A stretch of DNA of 64,000 nucleotides, from positions 310,001-374,000 of the forward strand of contig NZ_CP050134.2 in NCBI RefSeq assembly GCF_011612265.2, given 5' to 3'. How positions within the stretch are numbered: position 1 is the stretch's first letter; the number at the start of each line of letters is the position of its first letter. The position numbers and the translations under genes were made by a program. Positions 53,073 to 63,045 of the stretch are shown one piece after another. Below the pieces are notes generated by a model, which ran no database searches, was not told the DNA's origin, and saw only the letters and a program-made list of their open reading frames with translations. This DNA comes from Corynebacterium matruchotii (GTDB lineage: Bacteria > Actinomycetota > Actinomycetes > Mycobacteriales > Mycobacteriaceae).

Positions 53073-55352
53073 ATGACTACCTTCAACGACACTGTGGCGG
53101 CGGCCCAGGCCAACCCGGACCTGGAGCAGCCTTACGCCTCCTTAGGGCTCAAGGACGATGAATACGCCCGCATTAAGGAGATCCTTGGTCGTCGTCCCAC
53201 CGATGCGGAATTGGCCATGTATTCCGTCATGTGGTCCGAGCATTGTTCGTATAAATCTTCGAAAGTGCACCTGCGGTATTTCGGGGAAACTATGACCGAG
53301 GAAATGAGCGAGAAAATCCTGGCCGGCATTGGGGAGAACGCCGGCGTGGTGGACATTGGTGGGGGTAATGCGGTCACGTTCCGGGTGGAGTCCCATAACC
53401 ACCCCTCCTATGTGGAGCCGCACCAGGGTGCTGCCACTGGTGTGGGCGGTATTGTGCGCGACATCATGGCCATGGGGGCTCGGCCCATTGCGGTGATGGA
53501 CCAGCTGCGGTTCGGCCCCGCGGACGCGCCGGACACATCCCGGGTGCTGCCGGGGGTGGTTGATGGTATTTCGCATTACGGTAACTGCCTGGGCCTGCCG
53601 AATATTGGTGGCGAAACCGTGTTCGACGAATCCTATGCGGGTAACCCACTGGTGAATGCGCTGTGCGTGGGCACGCTCAAGGTGGATGATTTGAAGCTGG
53701 CGTTCGCCTCCGGCTTGGGCAATAAGGTGATGCTTTTCGGCTCCCGCACCGGGCTTGACGGCATTGGTGGGGTGTCGGTGCTGGCCTCGGACACGTTTGA
53801 GGAGGGGGCGGAGCGGAAACTGCCGGCGGTGCAGGTGGGGGACCCGTTTGCAGAAAAGGTGCTCATTGAGTGCTGCCTGGATTTGTACCGCGCCGGGGTG
53901 GTCGTGGGTATTCAGGATTTAGGGGGTGCCGGGTTGGCGTGTGCCACATCGGAGTTGGCCGCCGCCGGCGATGGGGGCATGGAGATTGATTTGGATGCGG
54001 TGCCGTTGCGGGCGGAGAATATGCTGGCTGCGGAGATTTTGTCGTCCGAGTCGCAGGAGCGCATGTGTGCGATTGTGCGGCCGGAGGATGTGGCGCGGTT
54101 CCGGGAGATTTGTGCGCATTGGGATGTGACGTGCGCGGAGATCGGTGAGGTGACCGATGGTGAGCATTTGTTGATTCGGCATCGGGGTGAGCTGGTGGTG
54201 GATGCGCCGGCGCACACGATTGCCCATGAGGGTCCGGTGTATGAGCGGCCGTGGGCGCGTCCGGAGTGGCAGGATGAGGTGCAGCAGTTCCAGGGGGTGG
54301 AGAAGCCGACGGATCCTGAAGCCGTGAAGGCGGCGTTGTTGGCGATGGTGGGCTCGCCGGCGCTGTGTTCGCGGGCGTTTATTACGGACCAGTATGACCG
54401 TTATGTTCGGGGGAATACGGTGCAGGCGCAGCATGCGAATGCCGGGGTGTTGCGTATTGATGAGCAGACGCATCGGGGGGTGGCGGTGTCGGCGGATGCG
54501 TCGGGCCGATACACGAAGCTGGATCCGAATATGGGTGCGAGGTTAGCGTTGGCTGAGGCGTACCGGAATGTGGCGGTGACGGGTGCTCGCCCGGTGGCGG
54601 TGACGAACTGTCTGAATTTTGGTTCCCCGGAGGATCCGGCGGTGATGTGGCAGTTCCGTGATGCGGTTCATGGCTTGGCGGATGGCGCGAAGGAGCTGGT
54701 CATCCCGGTTTCTGGCGGTAATGTTTCGTTCTATAACCAGACGGGTTCGGAGGCGATTTTGCCGACACCGGTGGTGGGCGTGTTGGGGGTTATTGATGAC
54801 GTGCGGGAGAGTGTGCGCAATAAGTTGGGCACGGTTTCTGGCACGGAGGAGCTGTATTTGCTCGGCCAAACGTTCGACGAGTTTGGTGGGTCGATTTGGC
54901 AGCAGGTGTCTGGCGCCGGTTTGAGCGGGCTGCCGCCGCGGGTGGATTTGGCCAATGAGGAGAAGCTCATGGAGTTTTTCCAGCAGCCTGGTGTGGTGTC
55001 GGCGGCGCATGATGTGTCCGAGGGGGGTGTGGCGCAGGCGATCGCGGAGCTGGCGATTTACTCGAACAAGGGTGTGAGCCTTGATGTTTCGGGGGTACAT
55101 GATGACGTGTTCACGGCATTATTCTCCGAGTCGGCGTCGCGGGTGGTTGTTGCTGCTACGGATGGCGCTGCTGTGGTGCGGCGGGCGCAGGAGCTTGGTA
55201 TTCCGGTGGTGAAGATTGGGGAAACTATTGACGAGCCGGTGGTGCGTGTCGAAGGCCAGTTCGAGGTGCCGGTTGCGGAGTTGACCCGGGCGTGGACGGA
55301 GACGCTGCCGCGACTGTTCAGCCATGCCGTGGGGGCGAACTCGGTGGTTTAG
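53073..55352 (+). CDS. purL: FGAM synthase subunit PurL (small-type)
   Basis: 759 residues from ATG 53073 ([21 protein letters not shown]), chosen by similarity to corynebacterial PurL; ATG 53040 would add 11 residues. Small PurL type, which requires PurS and PurQ. ATP-binding motifs and the central [14 protein letters not shown] region (glutamine-independent synthetase) are present. Followed by a bidirectional terminator. Confidence 0.93.
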   Translation: MTTFNDTVAAAQANPDLEQPYASLGLKDDEYARIKEILGRRPTDAELAMYSVMWSEHCSYKSSKVHLRYFGETMTEEMSEKILAGIGENAGVVDIGGGNAVTFRVESHNHPSYVEPHQGAATGVGGIVRDIMAMGARPIAVMDQLRFGPADAPDTSRVLPGVVDGISHYGNCLGLPNIGGETVFDESYAGNPLVNALCVGTLKVDDLKLAFASGLGNKVMLFGSRTGLDGIGGVSVLASDTFEEGAERKLPAVQVGDPFAEKVLIECCLDLYRAGVVVGIQDLGGAGLACATSELAAAGDGGMEIDLDAVPLRAENMLAAEILSSESQERMCAIVRPEDVARFREICAHWDVTCAEIGEVTDGEHLLIRHRGELVVDAPAHTIAHEGPVYERPWARPEWQDEVQQFQGVEKPTDPEAVKAALLAMVGSPALCSRAFITDQYDRYVRGNTVQAQHANAGVLRIDEQTHRGVAVSADASGRYTKLDPNMGARLALAEAYRNVAVTGARPVAVTNCLNFGSPEDPAVMWQFRDAVHGLADGAKELVIPVSGGNVSFYNQTGSEAILPTPVVGVLGVIDDVRESVRNKLGTVSGTEELYLLGQTFDEFGGSIWQQVSGAGLSGLPPRVDLANEEKLMEFFQQPGVVSAAHDVSEGGVAQAIAELAIYSNKGVSLDVSGVHDDVFTALFSESASRVVVAATDGAAVVRRAQELGIPVVKIGETIDEPVVRVEGQFEVPVAELTRAWTETLPRLFSHAVGANSVV

Positions 55353-55363
55353 GCTTGTCGACG

Positions 55364-55400
55364 CAAGAAAAAAGGCCGCTGAACGCGGTCTTTTTTCTTG
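55364..55400. terminator. Bidirectional terminator after purL
   Basis: CAAGAAAAAAG ... CTTTTTTCTTG arms enclosing CCGC / GCGG, between the purL stop and the convergent gene at 55409. The 13-mer GCTTGTCGACGCA immediately precedes it. Confidence 0.85.
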
Positions 55401-55408
55401 GTTAGCGC

Positions 55409-55891
55409 CTAGGCGGCTTGGGTGAGCATTTTGTCGAGGACGTCTTGCTCGCCCCGGTACCAGCGGCGAATTTTCAGTTCTTTGGGGCCGTCGAGGATGA
55501 GATCGAATCCCACATCGTTGGGGTTGACCTTTTCGTCGTCGATGGCGCAATAGGCGGCCCATTCTAGATTGGCAAGGGCGTCTCTGAGCCAATTGCTTAT
55601 GAGCTCGTGGGAACTGATAAGAATGTGTTCATTGAGGGCGGCCGCCTGGTCGATGGCTACTTGGCGGGCGAATTTAGCGGGGTTAATGGCGAGCCGGAAG
55701 GGGAGGCAGTGGACGCCTTCGTATTTATGGGCGTAGAAACCTTCTTCGCTTTCTAATTGGGTTTGGTAAAACACCACCCAATCGTCGATAAGCATGGGGG
55801 TTGGTACCTGGAACCCGCAGAATTCGGACAGCACCTGTGTGAAGGTACTCACGAGGGCAGAATGTGCTTTGGTGAAATGAATGAGTGTCAT
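55409..55891 (-). CDS. Hypothetical cytoplasmic protein
   Basis: 160 residues from ATG 55891 (MTLIHFTKAH). No signal peptide or transmembrane segment; a mixture of helices and short strands, with several Trp and Asp in the C-terminal half (FDLILDGPKELKIRRWYRG). Isolated gene. No family recognised. Its opposite-strand open frames are shadows. Confidence 0.55.
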   Translation of the reverse strand: MTLIHFTKAHSALVSTFTQVLSEFCGFQVPTPMLIDDWVVFYQTQLESEEGFYAHKYEGVHCLPFRLAINPAKFARQVAIDQAAALNEHILISSHELISNWLRDALANLEWAAYCAIDDEKVNPNDVGFDLILDGPKELKIRRWYRGEQDVLDKMLTQAA

Positions 55892-56640
55892 TTTGTTGCG
55901 CTCCTTGAATAAGTGGTGCGGCTATTTTTGGGATATCGGCACCAAGTTTAATGTGATTTGTGGGGTGCCTATGGTGGGGATCTTAGTCGGGGTGGGGGTG
56001 GGGGTGTGGTTATTACGGTGGGAATAAGGTCTTCATTGCCCACTACGGTTTTAAACCGGGAAAATCCTAAAAAAATGGCTCTGAGAGGCCATTAAGGTAA
56101 ATCTTGGATGAAAATAAGAGGGTGACCGGGGCTGGTTGTATTGCGTTGGACAAAGTGGTAGTTTTCCAGCAGTAATATTGCTTAAGTAAAGTTATGTGAC
56201 TATCGTGGTTGTTGTGTTTACTGTGTCGCATGATCGTCGTGGGACAAGATTGGAGGTAGGAGCCCATGTTCTTAAATTTTTCCCAAACCCACCCGCGTCG
56301 GCGTGTCGCATCCCGGCAACCCCGCACAATAACACCATTGCCCCTCCGAAGTCTCACGTTAGCGAGAAAATATGGCTGAAATCACTACCGCAATTAAGGG
56401 GTAACCAGCCTAACCACCACCAAATTTGCAATGATGCGTATTGTGGAACCTAGGTTACGGGACAGCCACGAACACCAAACACCAAAAACTTGATACAAGC
56501 TTGGCAGCGCATTTCTTTGGGGAAGGAGAAGTGCGCTGTCATTTCCTTTCCCACCCAGTTGCCCTCAACCCGGCAGGATAACGTCGACAAGCACGACGAC
56601 ACATGCGCAGGCTTGGGGGGACGTGCTAAAAACAAACCTT
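55892..56640. other. Long non-coding gap
   Basis: About 750 bases with no supported gene. It contains a GGTTTTAAACC palindrome near 56048, AT-rich stretches, and a degenerate 13-mer (ACGTCGACAAGC, 56580-56591). Several stop codons occur in all frames. A GTG at 56623 preceded by a G-run could extend the next gene upstream by 6 residues. Confidence 0.45.
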
Positions 56641-57012
56641 ATGGCCCCCACACCCGACCCACACGAACTCCGCGACGCCCTTCAAACCGTCCACCCCTGG
56701 CTTATCGACGCCTCTCAGGCGACCCCACCCCGGCCCGCCATCGCCCACGCTGTCCGCCTCAGCGTCACCTACCTGAGCCACCTTGCCCCCGGACACGCCG
56801 TCGAGGTACGCGTTCCACCATTTGCCGCCACCCAATGTATTGCCGGCCCTCGACACACCCGAGGCACCCCACCCAACGTGGTCGAAACCGACCCCGCCAC
56901 CTGGCTCCGGCTCGTGACCGGACTCGACACCATCACCGACAATCCGGCCGTCACCAGTTCCGGCACTCGCGCCGGAGAAGTCGCGGACTGGTTGCCGCTG
57001 GTCCGCTTGTGA
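56641..57012 (+). CDS. Sterol-carrier-protein-like (SCP2) domain protein
   Basis: 123 residues from ATG 56641. Alpha/beta SCP2 fold suggested by the N-terminal helix (DPHELRDALQTVHPWLIDASQ) and the hydrophobic core strands; many actinobacteria carry such a gene next to purF. A GTG at 56623 with a GGGGGG Shine-Dalgarno-like sequence is an alternative start. Proposed role: binding a lipid ligand. An exact 13-mer lies inside (56700-56712). Confidence 0.6.
   Translation: MAPTPDPHELRDALQTVHPWLIDASQATPPRPAIAHAVRLSVTYLSHLAPGHAVEVRVPPFAATQCIAGPRHTRGTPPNVVETDPATWLRLVTGLDTITDNPAVTSSGTRAGEVADWLPLVRL
56700..56712 (+). repeat. Dispersed 13-mer, GCTTATCGACGCC
   Basis: Exact copy inside the SCP2-like gene, encoding L-I-D-A. 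Confidence 0.65.
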
Positions 57013-57046
57013 CGTTATAAAGAATCACTCGTGATGGTCTAGCATT

Positions 57047-58561
57047 GTGGTCGTGACACACAACGAGGCACAAAATAATCAGTCCTTATTAGATGATCTG
57101 GGGGAACAACCGCCCCGCGAAGAATGTGGCGTATTCGGTGTGTGGGCACCGGGGGAAGAAGTGTCGAAGTTAACATACTTCGGCCTTTTTGCATTACAGC
57201 ACCGGGGACAGGAGGCTGCTGGCATTGCCGTCGGCGATGGACAGCAGGTCGTGGTGTACAAGGATTTGGGCCTGGTCTCGCAGATCTTTGATGAGCAAAC
57301 CCTCGACTCGCTTCGCGGTGACGTGGCCATTGGGCATACCCGCTATTCCACAGCCGGCGGTGTCACCTGGGAGAACTCTCAACCCATGTTTCGGGTGGCC
57401 CCCAATGGCACCGATGTGGCCTTGGCGCATAACGGAAACCTGGTGAATTACCTGGAGCTCTTGGATGAGGCCGACGAGAAACAGTTGGTGCATAAGCAGA
57501 ATCATCCCTCCGACTCCGACGTGATGACCGCCCTGCTTTCCCACCAGATCGGTGACGGTCATGGGCTGTTGTCGGCCATGCGGGACCTGCTGCCGCGTGT
57601 CAAGGGCGCGTTCTGCCTCACTATCACGGACGGCCATACCCTGTTTGCCGCCCGCGACCCGGAGGGGGTGCGGCCGCTGTGCCTGGGCCGGTTAGATAAG
57701 GGGTGGGTGGTTGCCTCCGAAACCTGTGCGCTGGACATTGTGGGGGCATCCTTCGTGCGGGAGGTCGAGCCCGGGGAAATGATTTCCATTGATGAAGCTG
57801 GTATCCGTTCGGAGCATTTCGCTGCCACTCGCCGGAAAGGCTGTGTGTTCGAATACGTGTATTTGGCCCGCCCGGACTCCACCATTCGGGGCCGTAACGT
57901 GAACGAGTCCCGCCTGGAGATCGGCCGCCGCCTGGCGCGGGAATACCCGGCCGACGGGGACCTGGTGATTCCTGTGCCGGAGTCGGGGGTGCCTGCCGCG
58001 GTTGGCTATGCCCAGGCGTCCGGGATCCCCTTCGGCCAGGGGCTGGTGAAAAACTCCTATGTGGGGCGCACGTTTATTCAACCCTCAGACACGCTTCGCC
58101 AGTTGGGTATCCGGCTGAAACTTAACCCGCTGCGGGAGGTGTTGCAGGGGAAACGCCTGGTGGTGGTGGATGATTCCATTGTGCGTGGTAACACCCAGCG
58201 GGCGCTGATCCGCATGCTGCGGGAGGCCGGCGCGGCGGCGGTGCATGTGCGCATCGCATCACCGCCAGTGAAATGGCCCTGCTTCTACGGCATTGACTTT
58301 GCCAGCCCGGGTGAGTTGATCGCCAACGCCGTGACCAGCGATAATGAGGCGGAAATGGTGCAGAGTGTGTGCACCGCTATTGGGGCGGATTCGCTGGGGT
58401 TTGTGTCGACGCAGTCAATGGTGGAGGCCACGAAGCAGTCGCGGGAAGAGCTGTGTTGCGCCTGTTTCGACGGGGTATATCCGCTGGGTCTTCCGGCGGG
58501 GAATCCCAATGCGGAGTTGGTGTCGGCATTGCAGCGGGGTTCCTGCGGTAGCATTGATTAG
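57047..58561 (+). CDS. purF: Amidophosphoribosyltransferase
   Basis: 504 residues from GTG 57047 (GTG 57053 is an alternative). Class II glutamine amidotransferase with the propeptide that exposes the nucleophile Cys27 after cleavage (REE-CGVFGV). Cysteine positions fit the [4Fe-4S]-containing Bacillus-type enzyme (GCVFEYVYLA, WPCFYGID, CCACF). Catalyses the committed step of purine synthesis. Followed by purM after 43 bases. Confidence 0.94.
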   Translation: MVVTHNEAQNNQSLLDDLGEQPPREECGVFGVWAPGEEVSKLTYFGLFALQHRGQEAAGIAVGDGQQVVVYKDLGLVSQIFDEQTLDSLRGDVAIGHTRYSTAGGVTWENSQPMFRVAPNGTDVALAHNGNLVNYLELLDEADEKQLVHKQNHPSDSDVMTALLSHQIGDGHGLLSAMRDLLPRVKGAFCLTITDGHTLFAARDPEGVRPLCLGRLDKGWVVASETCALDIVGASFVREVEPGEMISIDEAGIRSEHFAATRRKGCVFEYVYLARPDSTIRGRNVNESRLEIGRRLAREYPADGDLVIPVPESGVPAAVGYAQASGIPFGQGLVKNSYVGRTFIQPSDTLRQLGIRLKLNPLREVLQGKRLVVVDDSIVRGNTQRALIRMLREAGAAAVHVRIASPPVKWPCFYGIDFASPGELIANAVTSDNEAEMVQSVCTAIGADSLGFVSTQSMVEATKQSREELCCACFDGVYPLGLPAGNPNAELVSALQRGSCGSID

Positions 58562-58604
58562 CTGCCGAAATATTGCCCACTTTGATCGAAGGAAAAGGAT
58601 AATA

Positions 58605-59684
58605 ATGACCGATTCTGCACAGTCGGATGCCACTGTCTCCTACGCGGCCGCGGGGGTGGACATCGAGGCGGGGGACCGGGCCGTGGAATTATTTGCCCCA
58701 CTGGCCAAGAAGGCCACCCGGCCTGAGGTTCGGGGCGGTTTGGGCGGATTCGCCGGGCTGTTTGCCCTGGGTAACTACCGTCAGCCGTTGTTGGCCGCCG
58801 GCTCCGATGGGGTGGGTACGAAATTGGCGGTCGCCCAGGCTATGGGCAAGCATGACACCATCGGCATCGACCTGGTGGCCATGTGCGTGGATGACTTGGT
58901 GGTGTGCGGGGCGGAGCCGCTGTTTTTACAGGACTATATTGCCATCGGCAAGGTGGTGCCCGAGCATGTGGCCGATATCGTGTCCGGCATTGCCGAGGGC
59001 TGCGTGCAGGCCGGGTGCGCCCTCCTGGGTGGGGAGACCGCGGAGCATCCGGGGGTCATGGAGCCGGGGGAGTACGATGTGTCCGCTACCGCCGTGGGCG
59101 TGGTGGAAGCCGATGAGCTGCTGGGCCCGGATCGGGTGCGGAAAGACGACGTGGTGATCGCCATGGCCTCCTCCGGCTTGCATTCGAACGGGTATTCGTT
59201 AGCGCGGTATGTACTACTGGAAAAGGCCGGGTTGCTTCTCGACGCCTATGTGGAGGACTTGGACCGCACCCTGGGGGAGGAGCTTTTGGAGCCCACCCGC
59301 ATTTACGCCAAGGACTGCTTGGCGTTGGCCGACGAGTGCGAGGTGCACACCTTCTGCCATGTCACGGGTGGGGGCCTGGCCGGCAACTTGGCCCGGGTCA
59401 TCCCGACTGGGCTGGTGGCGGAGCTGTCCCGCGGCACGTGGGTGCCGGGGCCGATTTTCCGCCTGATCCAAAACGTGGGCAAGGTGCCGCAGGCTGAGAT
59501 GGAGAAAACCTTCAACATGGGGGTGGGCATGGTGGCAGTGGTGGCCCCAGAGGATCGGGATCGGGCCTTGGCCATGCTTACCGCCCGGCACATTGATGCG
59601 TGGGAGTTGGGGACCATTCGAGATGCCGATGATCTTCAGGCTCCCGGTGCGGTGGTGCTTACCGGCGACCACCCGGGCTATTAA
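58605..59684 (+). CDS. purM: Phosphoribosylaminoimidazole synthetase
   Basis: 359 residues from ATG 58605 with AAAAGG upstream. AIR synthase, the fifth step of the pathway; contains the GGETAEHPGVM and DGVGTKLAVA motifs of the PurM/PurL fold. A terminator follows. Together with purF it forms a small operon. Confidence 0.94.
   Translation: MTDSAQSDATVSYAAAGVDIEAGDRAVELFAPLAKKATRPEVRGGLGGFAGLFALGNYRQPLLAAGSDGVGTKLAVAQAMGKHDTIGIDLVAMCVDDLVVCGAEPLFLQDYIAIGKVVPEHVADIVSGIAEGCVQAGCALLGGETAEHPGVMEPGEYDVSATAVGVVEADELLGPDRVRKDDVVIAMASSGLHSNGYSLARYVLLEKAGLLLDAYVEDLDRTLGEELLEPTRIYAKDCLALADECEVHTFCHVTGGGLAGNLARVIPTGLVAELSRGTWVPGPIFRLIQNVGKVPQAEMEKTFNMGVGMVAVVAPEDRDRALAMLTARHIDAWELGTIRDADDLQAPGAVVLTGDHPGY
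59234..59246 (+). repeat. Dispersed 13-mer, GCTTCTCGACGCC
   Basis: Exact copy inside purM, encoding L-L-D-A. Confidence 0.65.
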
Positions 59685-59753
59685 CCAGTAGTTTTGCCGG
59701 GTGAGGGCGGGCGTGGCGTGCGTCGGCCTAACCCGTGTGCCCCTGCCGGCATG

Positions 59754-59808
59754 AAAAACCACCGACGGACACACTTCTCCTCGGAAAAGTGCCCCATCGG
59801 TGGTTTTT
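59754..59808. terminator. Bidirectional terminator after purM
   Basis: AAAAACCACCGA (59754-59765) and TCGGTGGTTTTT (59797-59808) form a 12-bp stem with a large loop containing a smaller hairpin, between purM and the convergent DUF3073 gene. Confidence 0.8.
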
Positions 59809-59825
59809 ACCAGCGCTGATAGCGA

Positions 59826-60047
59826 CTATGACTTGGATTCTTGTTCCTTGATCCAGTCGGCGTATTGGGAGTATGCGTCTGCGTACTCGTCGTACTCGTC
59901 ATCCTGGTGGGATTCGGCTTCGGCGCGTTTCGGGGCTGCTTTGCCCGCAAGTTCGCGCTGGAGTGAGTCGAGATCCATGGTTGGAGTGTTGTACTTCAGC
60001 TGGCGTGCAACCTTGGTCTGCTTTGCCTTCGCGCGACCGCGTCCCAT
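59826..60047 (-). CDS. DUF3073 protein
   Basis: 73 residues from ATG 60047 with AAGGGGG upstream. Starts MGRGRAKAKQTKVARQLKYNTP, the actinobacterial DUF3073 signature, followed by a charged, acidic, Tyr-rich tail (DDEYDEYADAYSQYADW). Very small, highly charged; function unknown. In related genomes it sits close to the purine genes and ygfZ. Confidence 0.85.
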   Translation of the reverse strand: MGRGRAKAKQTKVARQLKYNTPTMDLDSLQRELAGKAAPKRAEAESHQDDEYDEYADAYSQYADWIKEQESKS

Positions 60048-60293
60048 GGTTATGACCCCCTTGGTACTAAGCGGAGCATCCCTAGGGAATGAAAATGCTC
60101 CGTGGGCTTTCAAATCATCACAGTATGTTTTCCTGTATGACACAATAGCCTGAATTACATAATTTTGCCGCAACGAGCTGTTGACCTTGAGAAATATCCG
60201 GCAAAATCCCAGCACCGGCCCAAAACCGGTCCCCCTTTTATGAGGTGGCGCAAGTGGGGCCGGAATTATGCGGTGTGGTTATGAATAGCGCGA

Positions 60294-61385
60294 TTATTGC
60301 TGAGTTTCGCTCCCACGCAGTCGGTTAATTGCGACCCGGCCGGCTTGGGATTGTTCTTCCGCCGGAATGAAATCCGGGTCCACAAGGATTGCGGATTCCC
60401 CGGCCATCAGCGCCTGCGACGTGAGGGCGGCGCGTTTGAGGAGCGCCAGCGCGATGGGCCCGAATTCGTGGTCATGGATGACGGTTCCAATGCGCCCCAC
60501 CGTCCGTTGCCGGCCTGTTGCTGGTCCCATCACGATGGGGGTGCCGGGGGTGGGCAGGGTGGGGGCGGAGCCATCGAGGTGCACGAGCGTCAGTAGCCGG
60601 GGTGGCCGCCCCAGGTTTTCCACCCGCGCCACGGTTTCCTGCCCGCGATAGCAGCCCTTGTCCAGGTGGACGGCGGCAATGCGCTCACCCCGGTTAATGA
60701 GCGCCGGCACCTCGTGCGGTATCGACTTGTCATCAAGGTCAAGGCTGCGTTCCGGCAGGCCCGCCCGCACCCGTTCGGCGGTGTACGCCATGAGTCCCAT
60801 CGGTTCGATTCCCTGTTCGATTATTCGCTTTGCGACGTCGACAAGCGCACCCCGGGGCACAAACACGTCGTGCCGCACCCAGGCGCCAAACGGCAGCTGG
60901 CGGGAAAACTCGCCGCCCACATCTGGCACCTCGGCGCCAATGATGCTCAAGATCCCCAGATCCGTGACGGTGATCTCCACCTGCGACCAAAACACCATTG
61001 CGCGCAAATAATCCACCAACGATTCCGCATCCACCGCGGAGATGTCCAGGTAAAACGCATCCTTTACCTTGGTCACATCCAGGTAGTGCAGGATCCGCCC
61101 CTGACCATCCAAGTTCAGGGCACTGGCGCTGAACCCGTCGGGAACATCGTCGAGTTTTTGGGAAAGCAAATTATGCAGAAACGTGGCGGCATCCGGGCCT
61201 GACACCCGAATGACCGTGCGATGCGAACGGTCCACCAGCGCGCCCGTGGCACAATGCCGTTGTTCGGTGAGCGGATTTCCATAATGCCAAGCCACCCCCA
61301 TATGGGTGGGGTGTTGGTCGGTGTCGCCGGGTGGGGTCGCCCCCGGCACTGTTTCCAGTAACGGTGAAGAAGAATTATTGGTCAC
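60294..61385 (-). CDS. ygfZ: Folate-binding protein YgfZ (GcvT-like)
   Basis: 363 residues. A GcvT-fold protein with the diagnostic KGCYRGQE motif (about 247-254) including the cysteine that is required for Fe-S cluster maintenance in the family. It supports [4Fe-4S] enzymes through a folate-dependent mechanism. Lies between DUF3073 and pabC, transcribed divergently from the latter across 41 bases. Confidence 0.88.
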   Translation of the reverse strand: MTNNSSSPLLETVPGATPPGDTDQHPTHMGVAWHYGNPLTEQRHCATGALVDRSHRTVIRVSGPDAATFLHNLLSQKLDDVPDGFSASALNLDGQGRILHYLDVTKVKDAFYLDISAVDAESLVDYLRAMVFWSQVEITVTDLGILSIIGAEVPDVGGEFSRQLPFGAWVRHDVFVPRGALVDVAKRIIEQGIEPMGLMAYTAERVRAGLPERSLDLDDKSIPHEVPALINRGERIAAVHLDKGCYRGQETVARVENLGRPPRLLTLVHLDGSAPTLPTPGTPIVMGPATGRQRTVGRIGTVIHDHEFGPIALALLKRAALTSQALMAGESAILVDPDFIPAEEQSQAGRVAINRLRGSETQQ

Positions 61386-61426
61386 AGACTCGATCGTAGT
61401 GCCTCACGCACGGCATAATCAGACCT

Positions 61427-62341
61427 ATGAGTTCCTCTGGTAAGCGAAAAATGTCCCCCATCATTTTCGCCGTGGAACCGTTCGGCGGTTCCGTCCGTGA
61501 CCATAATCCCAACCTTCCCCTCGTTTTCTGGGACGATGCCGCTGTTACCCGTGGCGATGGTGTGTTCGAAACCCTCCTTCTCCGGGATGGGCGCATCTGT
61601 AACCTCGACCGGCATGTATCCCGATTCCTCGCATCCGCGAAACTCCTCGACCTACCCGAACCCAATATCGACGGCTGGCTGAAAGCCACCATCATGGCCG
61701 CCGAAAAATGGCGCAGCCACACCACCGACGACGCCTCCTGCGTGTGGATGTACACCCGCGGCCGGGAAACCACCGGCATCCCCAGCGCCTGGCTCACCAT
61801 CCGCCCCCTATCGCCCACAGCACTGCACCAACGTGCCCATGGCGTGGCCGTCATGACCAGCCCCCGCGGCTATCACATCGACCCCCCGGAAACCACCGAA
61901 GCCGTCCCCTGGCTTGTTGTTGGCGCGAAAACCCTCAACTATGCCGCCAACATGGCGGCGCTCCGCTGGGCCCGCGCCCACGGCTTCGACGATGTGATCT
62001 ACACCAACGGCGACATCGTACTAGAAGGTGCCACCTCCACCGTCATCACTGTGCGCGGCAAAAAAATCCGCACCCCCACTGCTGGCGGCGATATCCTCCC
62101 CGGTACCACCCAGGCCGCCCTATTCGAATATGCGACCGAACAAAAATGGCGGTGTAAAGAAAAACAGCTCGTCCTCGACGACCTGTTTCGGGCCGACAGC
62201 GTGTGGCTCGTGAGCTCGGTGCGCATCGCCGCCCGCGTCACTCGCATCAACGACCAAGAACTCCCAGCCCCCGCCAACGAGGCAGAGATCCGGGAGCTCA
62301 TCGAGGCCGCATTAACCAGTAACCTAACCAATCACCCGTGA
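61427..62341 (+). CDS. pabC: Aminodeoxychorismate lyase / class IV aminotransferase
   Basis: 304 residues. Fold-type IV PLP enzyme with the PLP Lys in GAKTLNYAANMAALRW and the EGATS cofactor-phosphate motif. It produces p-aminobenzoate for folate, linking with its neighbour YgfZ that uses folate. A branched-chain or D-amino-acid aminotransferase role cannot be excluded on sequence alone. Its 3' end overlaps the convergent nitrobindin gene by 18 bases. Confidence 0.8.
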   Translation: MSSSGKRKMSPIIFAVEPFGGSVRDHNPNLPLVFWDDAAVTRGDGVFETLLLRDGRICNLDRHVSRFLASAKLLDLPEPNIDGWLKATIMAAEKWRSHTTDDASCVWMYTRGRETTGIPSAWLTIRPLSPTALHQRAHGVAVMTSPRGYHIDPPETTEAVPWLVVGAKTLNYAANMAALRWARAHGFDDVIYTNGDIVLEGATSTVITVRGKKIRTPTAGGDILPGTTQAALFEYATEQKWRCKEKQLVLDDLFRADSVWLVSSVRIAARVTRINDQELPAPANEAEIRELIEAALTSNLTNHP

Positions 62342-63004
62342 TAATTCGGCAGACATGCGTGGGTGGTATTCCCCATCCACCATGCGCTCATCCACCCACC
62401 CCAGGTTATTATTCGGCATCAGGCCAAACAGGCGTTTGCCCGCACCCAAATTCTTTGGTCCGGTTGTGGTCACCAACGTTGATGCCGACGTGATTTCCCA
62501 CGCCCGTTCCTTGATCGGATTCCCATAGAAAATCTCCACCACGCCTGTTGAATGCGCCACCACTACTTCGATCTCGTCCTTGCCGGTGATTCGCCAGAAA
62601 CCAGTCTCCCGGTGGTCGAGGCCTACCTGATTCCCCTCGTCGTCAAGCTTCCACACCCGAGACGAATATGTCAGATAATTCTCGCCATCATGGGCGAAAA
62701 TAATCTGTTGCCCAAACTGGGTGGGTTTCGCATCCGCATCCGTGTGATCCAACGCCTGGCCGGTGCCCCGCCACACCCCCACGAGCGGCAACAACGCTAA
62801 TAACCCATCATGCAAACTGGGGCCCTCCCGCAGGTTTGCCGTGTCGTCAGGAATCGGTAAATCCCCCAACCCGGGAATATTCCGATGCGCCGTTTCTTTC
62901 CACTGCTCAGCAGCTAAGTTCACCGCATCACTACCCCCCAACGAAATCTTTGGAGCGTCAGTCGGCTCCTCATGGGGTTCATTATTTACCATGTCATCAC
63001 TCAT
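62324..63004 (-). CDS. Nitrobindin-like heme-binding (FABP) protein
   Basis: 226 residues from ATG 63004 with AAAGG just upstream; ATG 63025 is an alternative. An acidic N-terminal extension precedes the ten-stranded barrel with the GVWRGTG motif (about 75). The probable heme-ligating His lies in EYHPRMSAELSR near the end. Family members bind ferric heme and nitric oxide. Divergent from the lipid-kinase gene across 41 bases. Confidence 0.82.
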   Translation of the reverse strand: MSDDMVNNEPHEEPTDAPKISLGGSDAVNLAAEQWKETAHRNIPGLGDLPIPDDTANLREGPSLHDGLLALLPLVGVWRGTGQALDHTDADAKPTQFGQQIIFAHDGENYLTYSSRVWKLDDEGNQVGLDHRETGFWRITGKDEIEVVVAHSTGVVEIFYGNPIKERAWEITSASTLVTTTGPKNLGAGKRLFGLMPNNNLGWVDERMVDGEYHPRMSAELSRVIG

Positions 63005-63045
63005 AACCTTTAACCCTAGCAGCATGGCACACTATGGTTGTGTAG

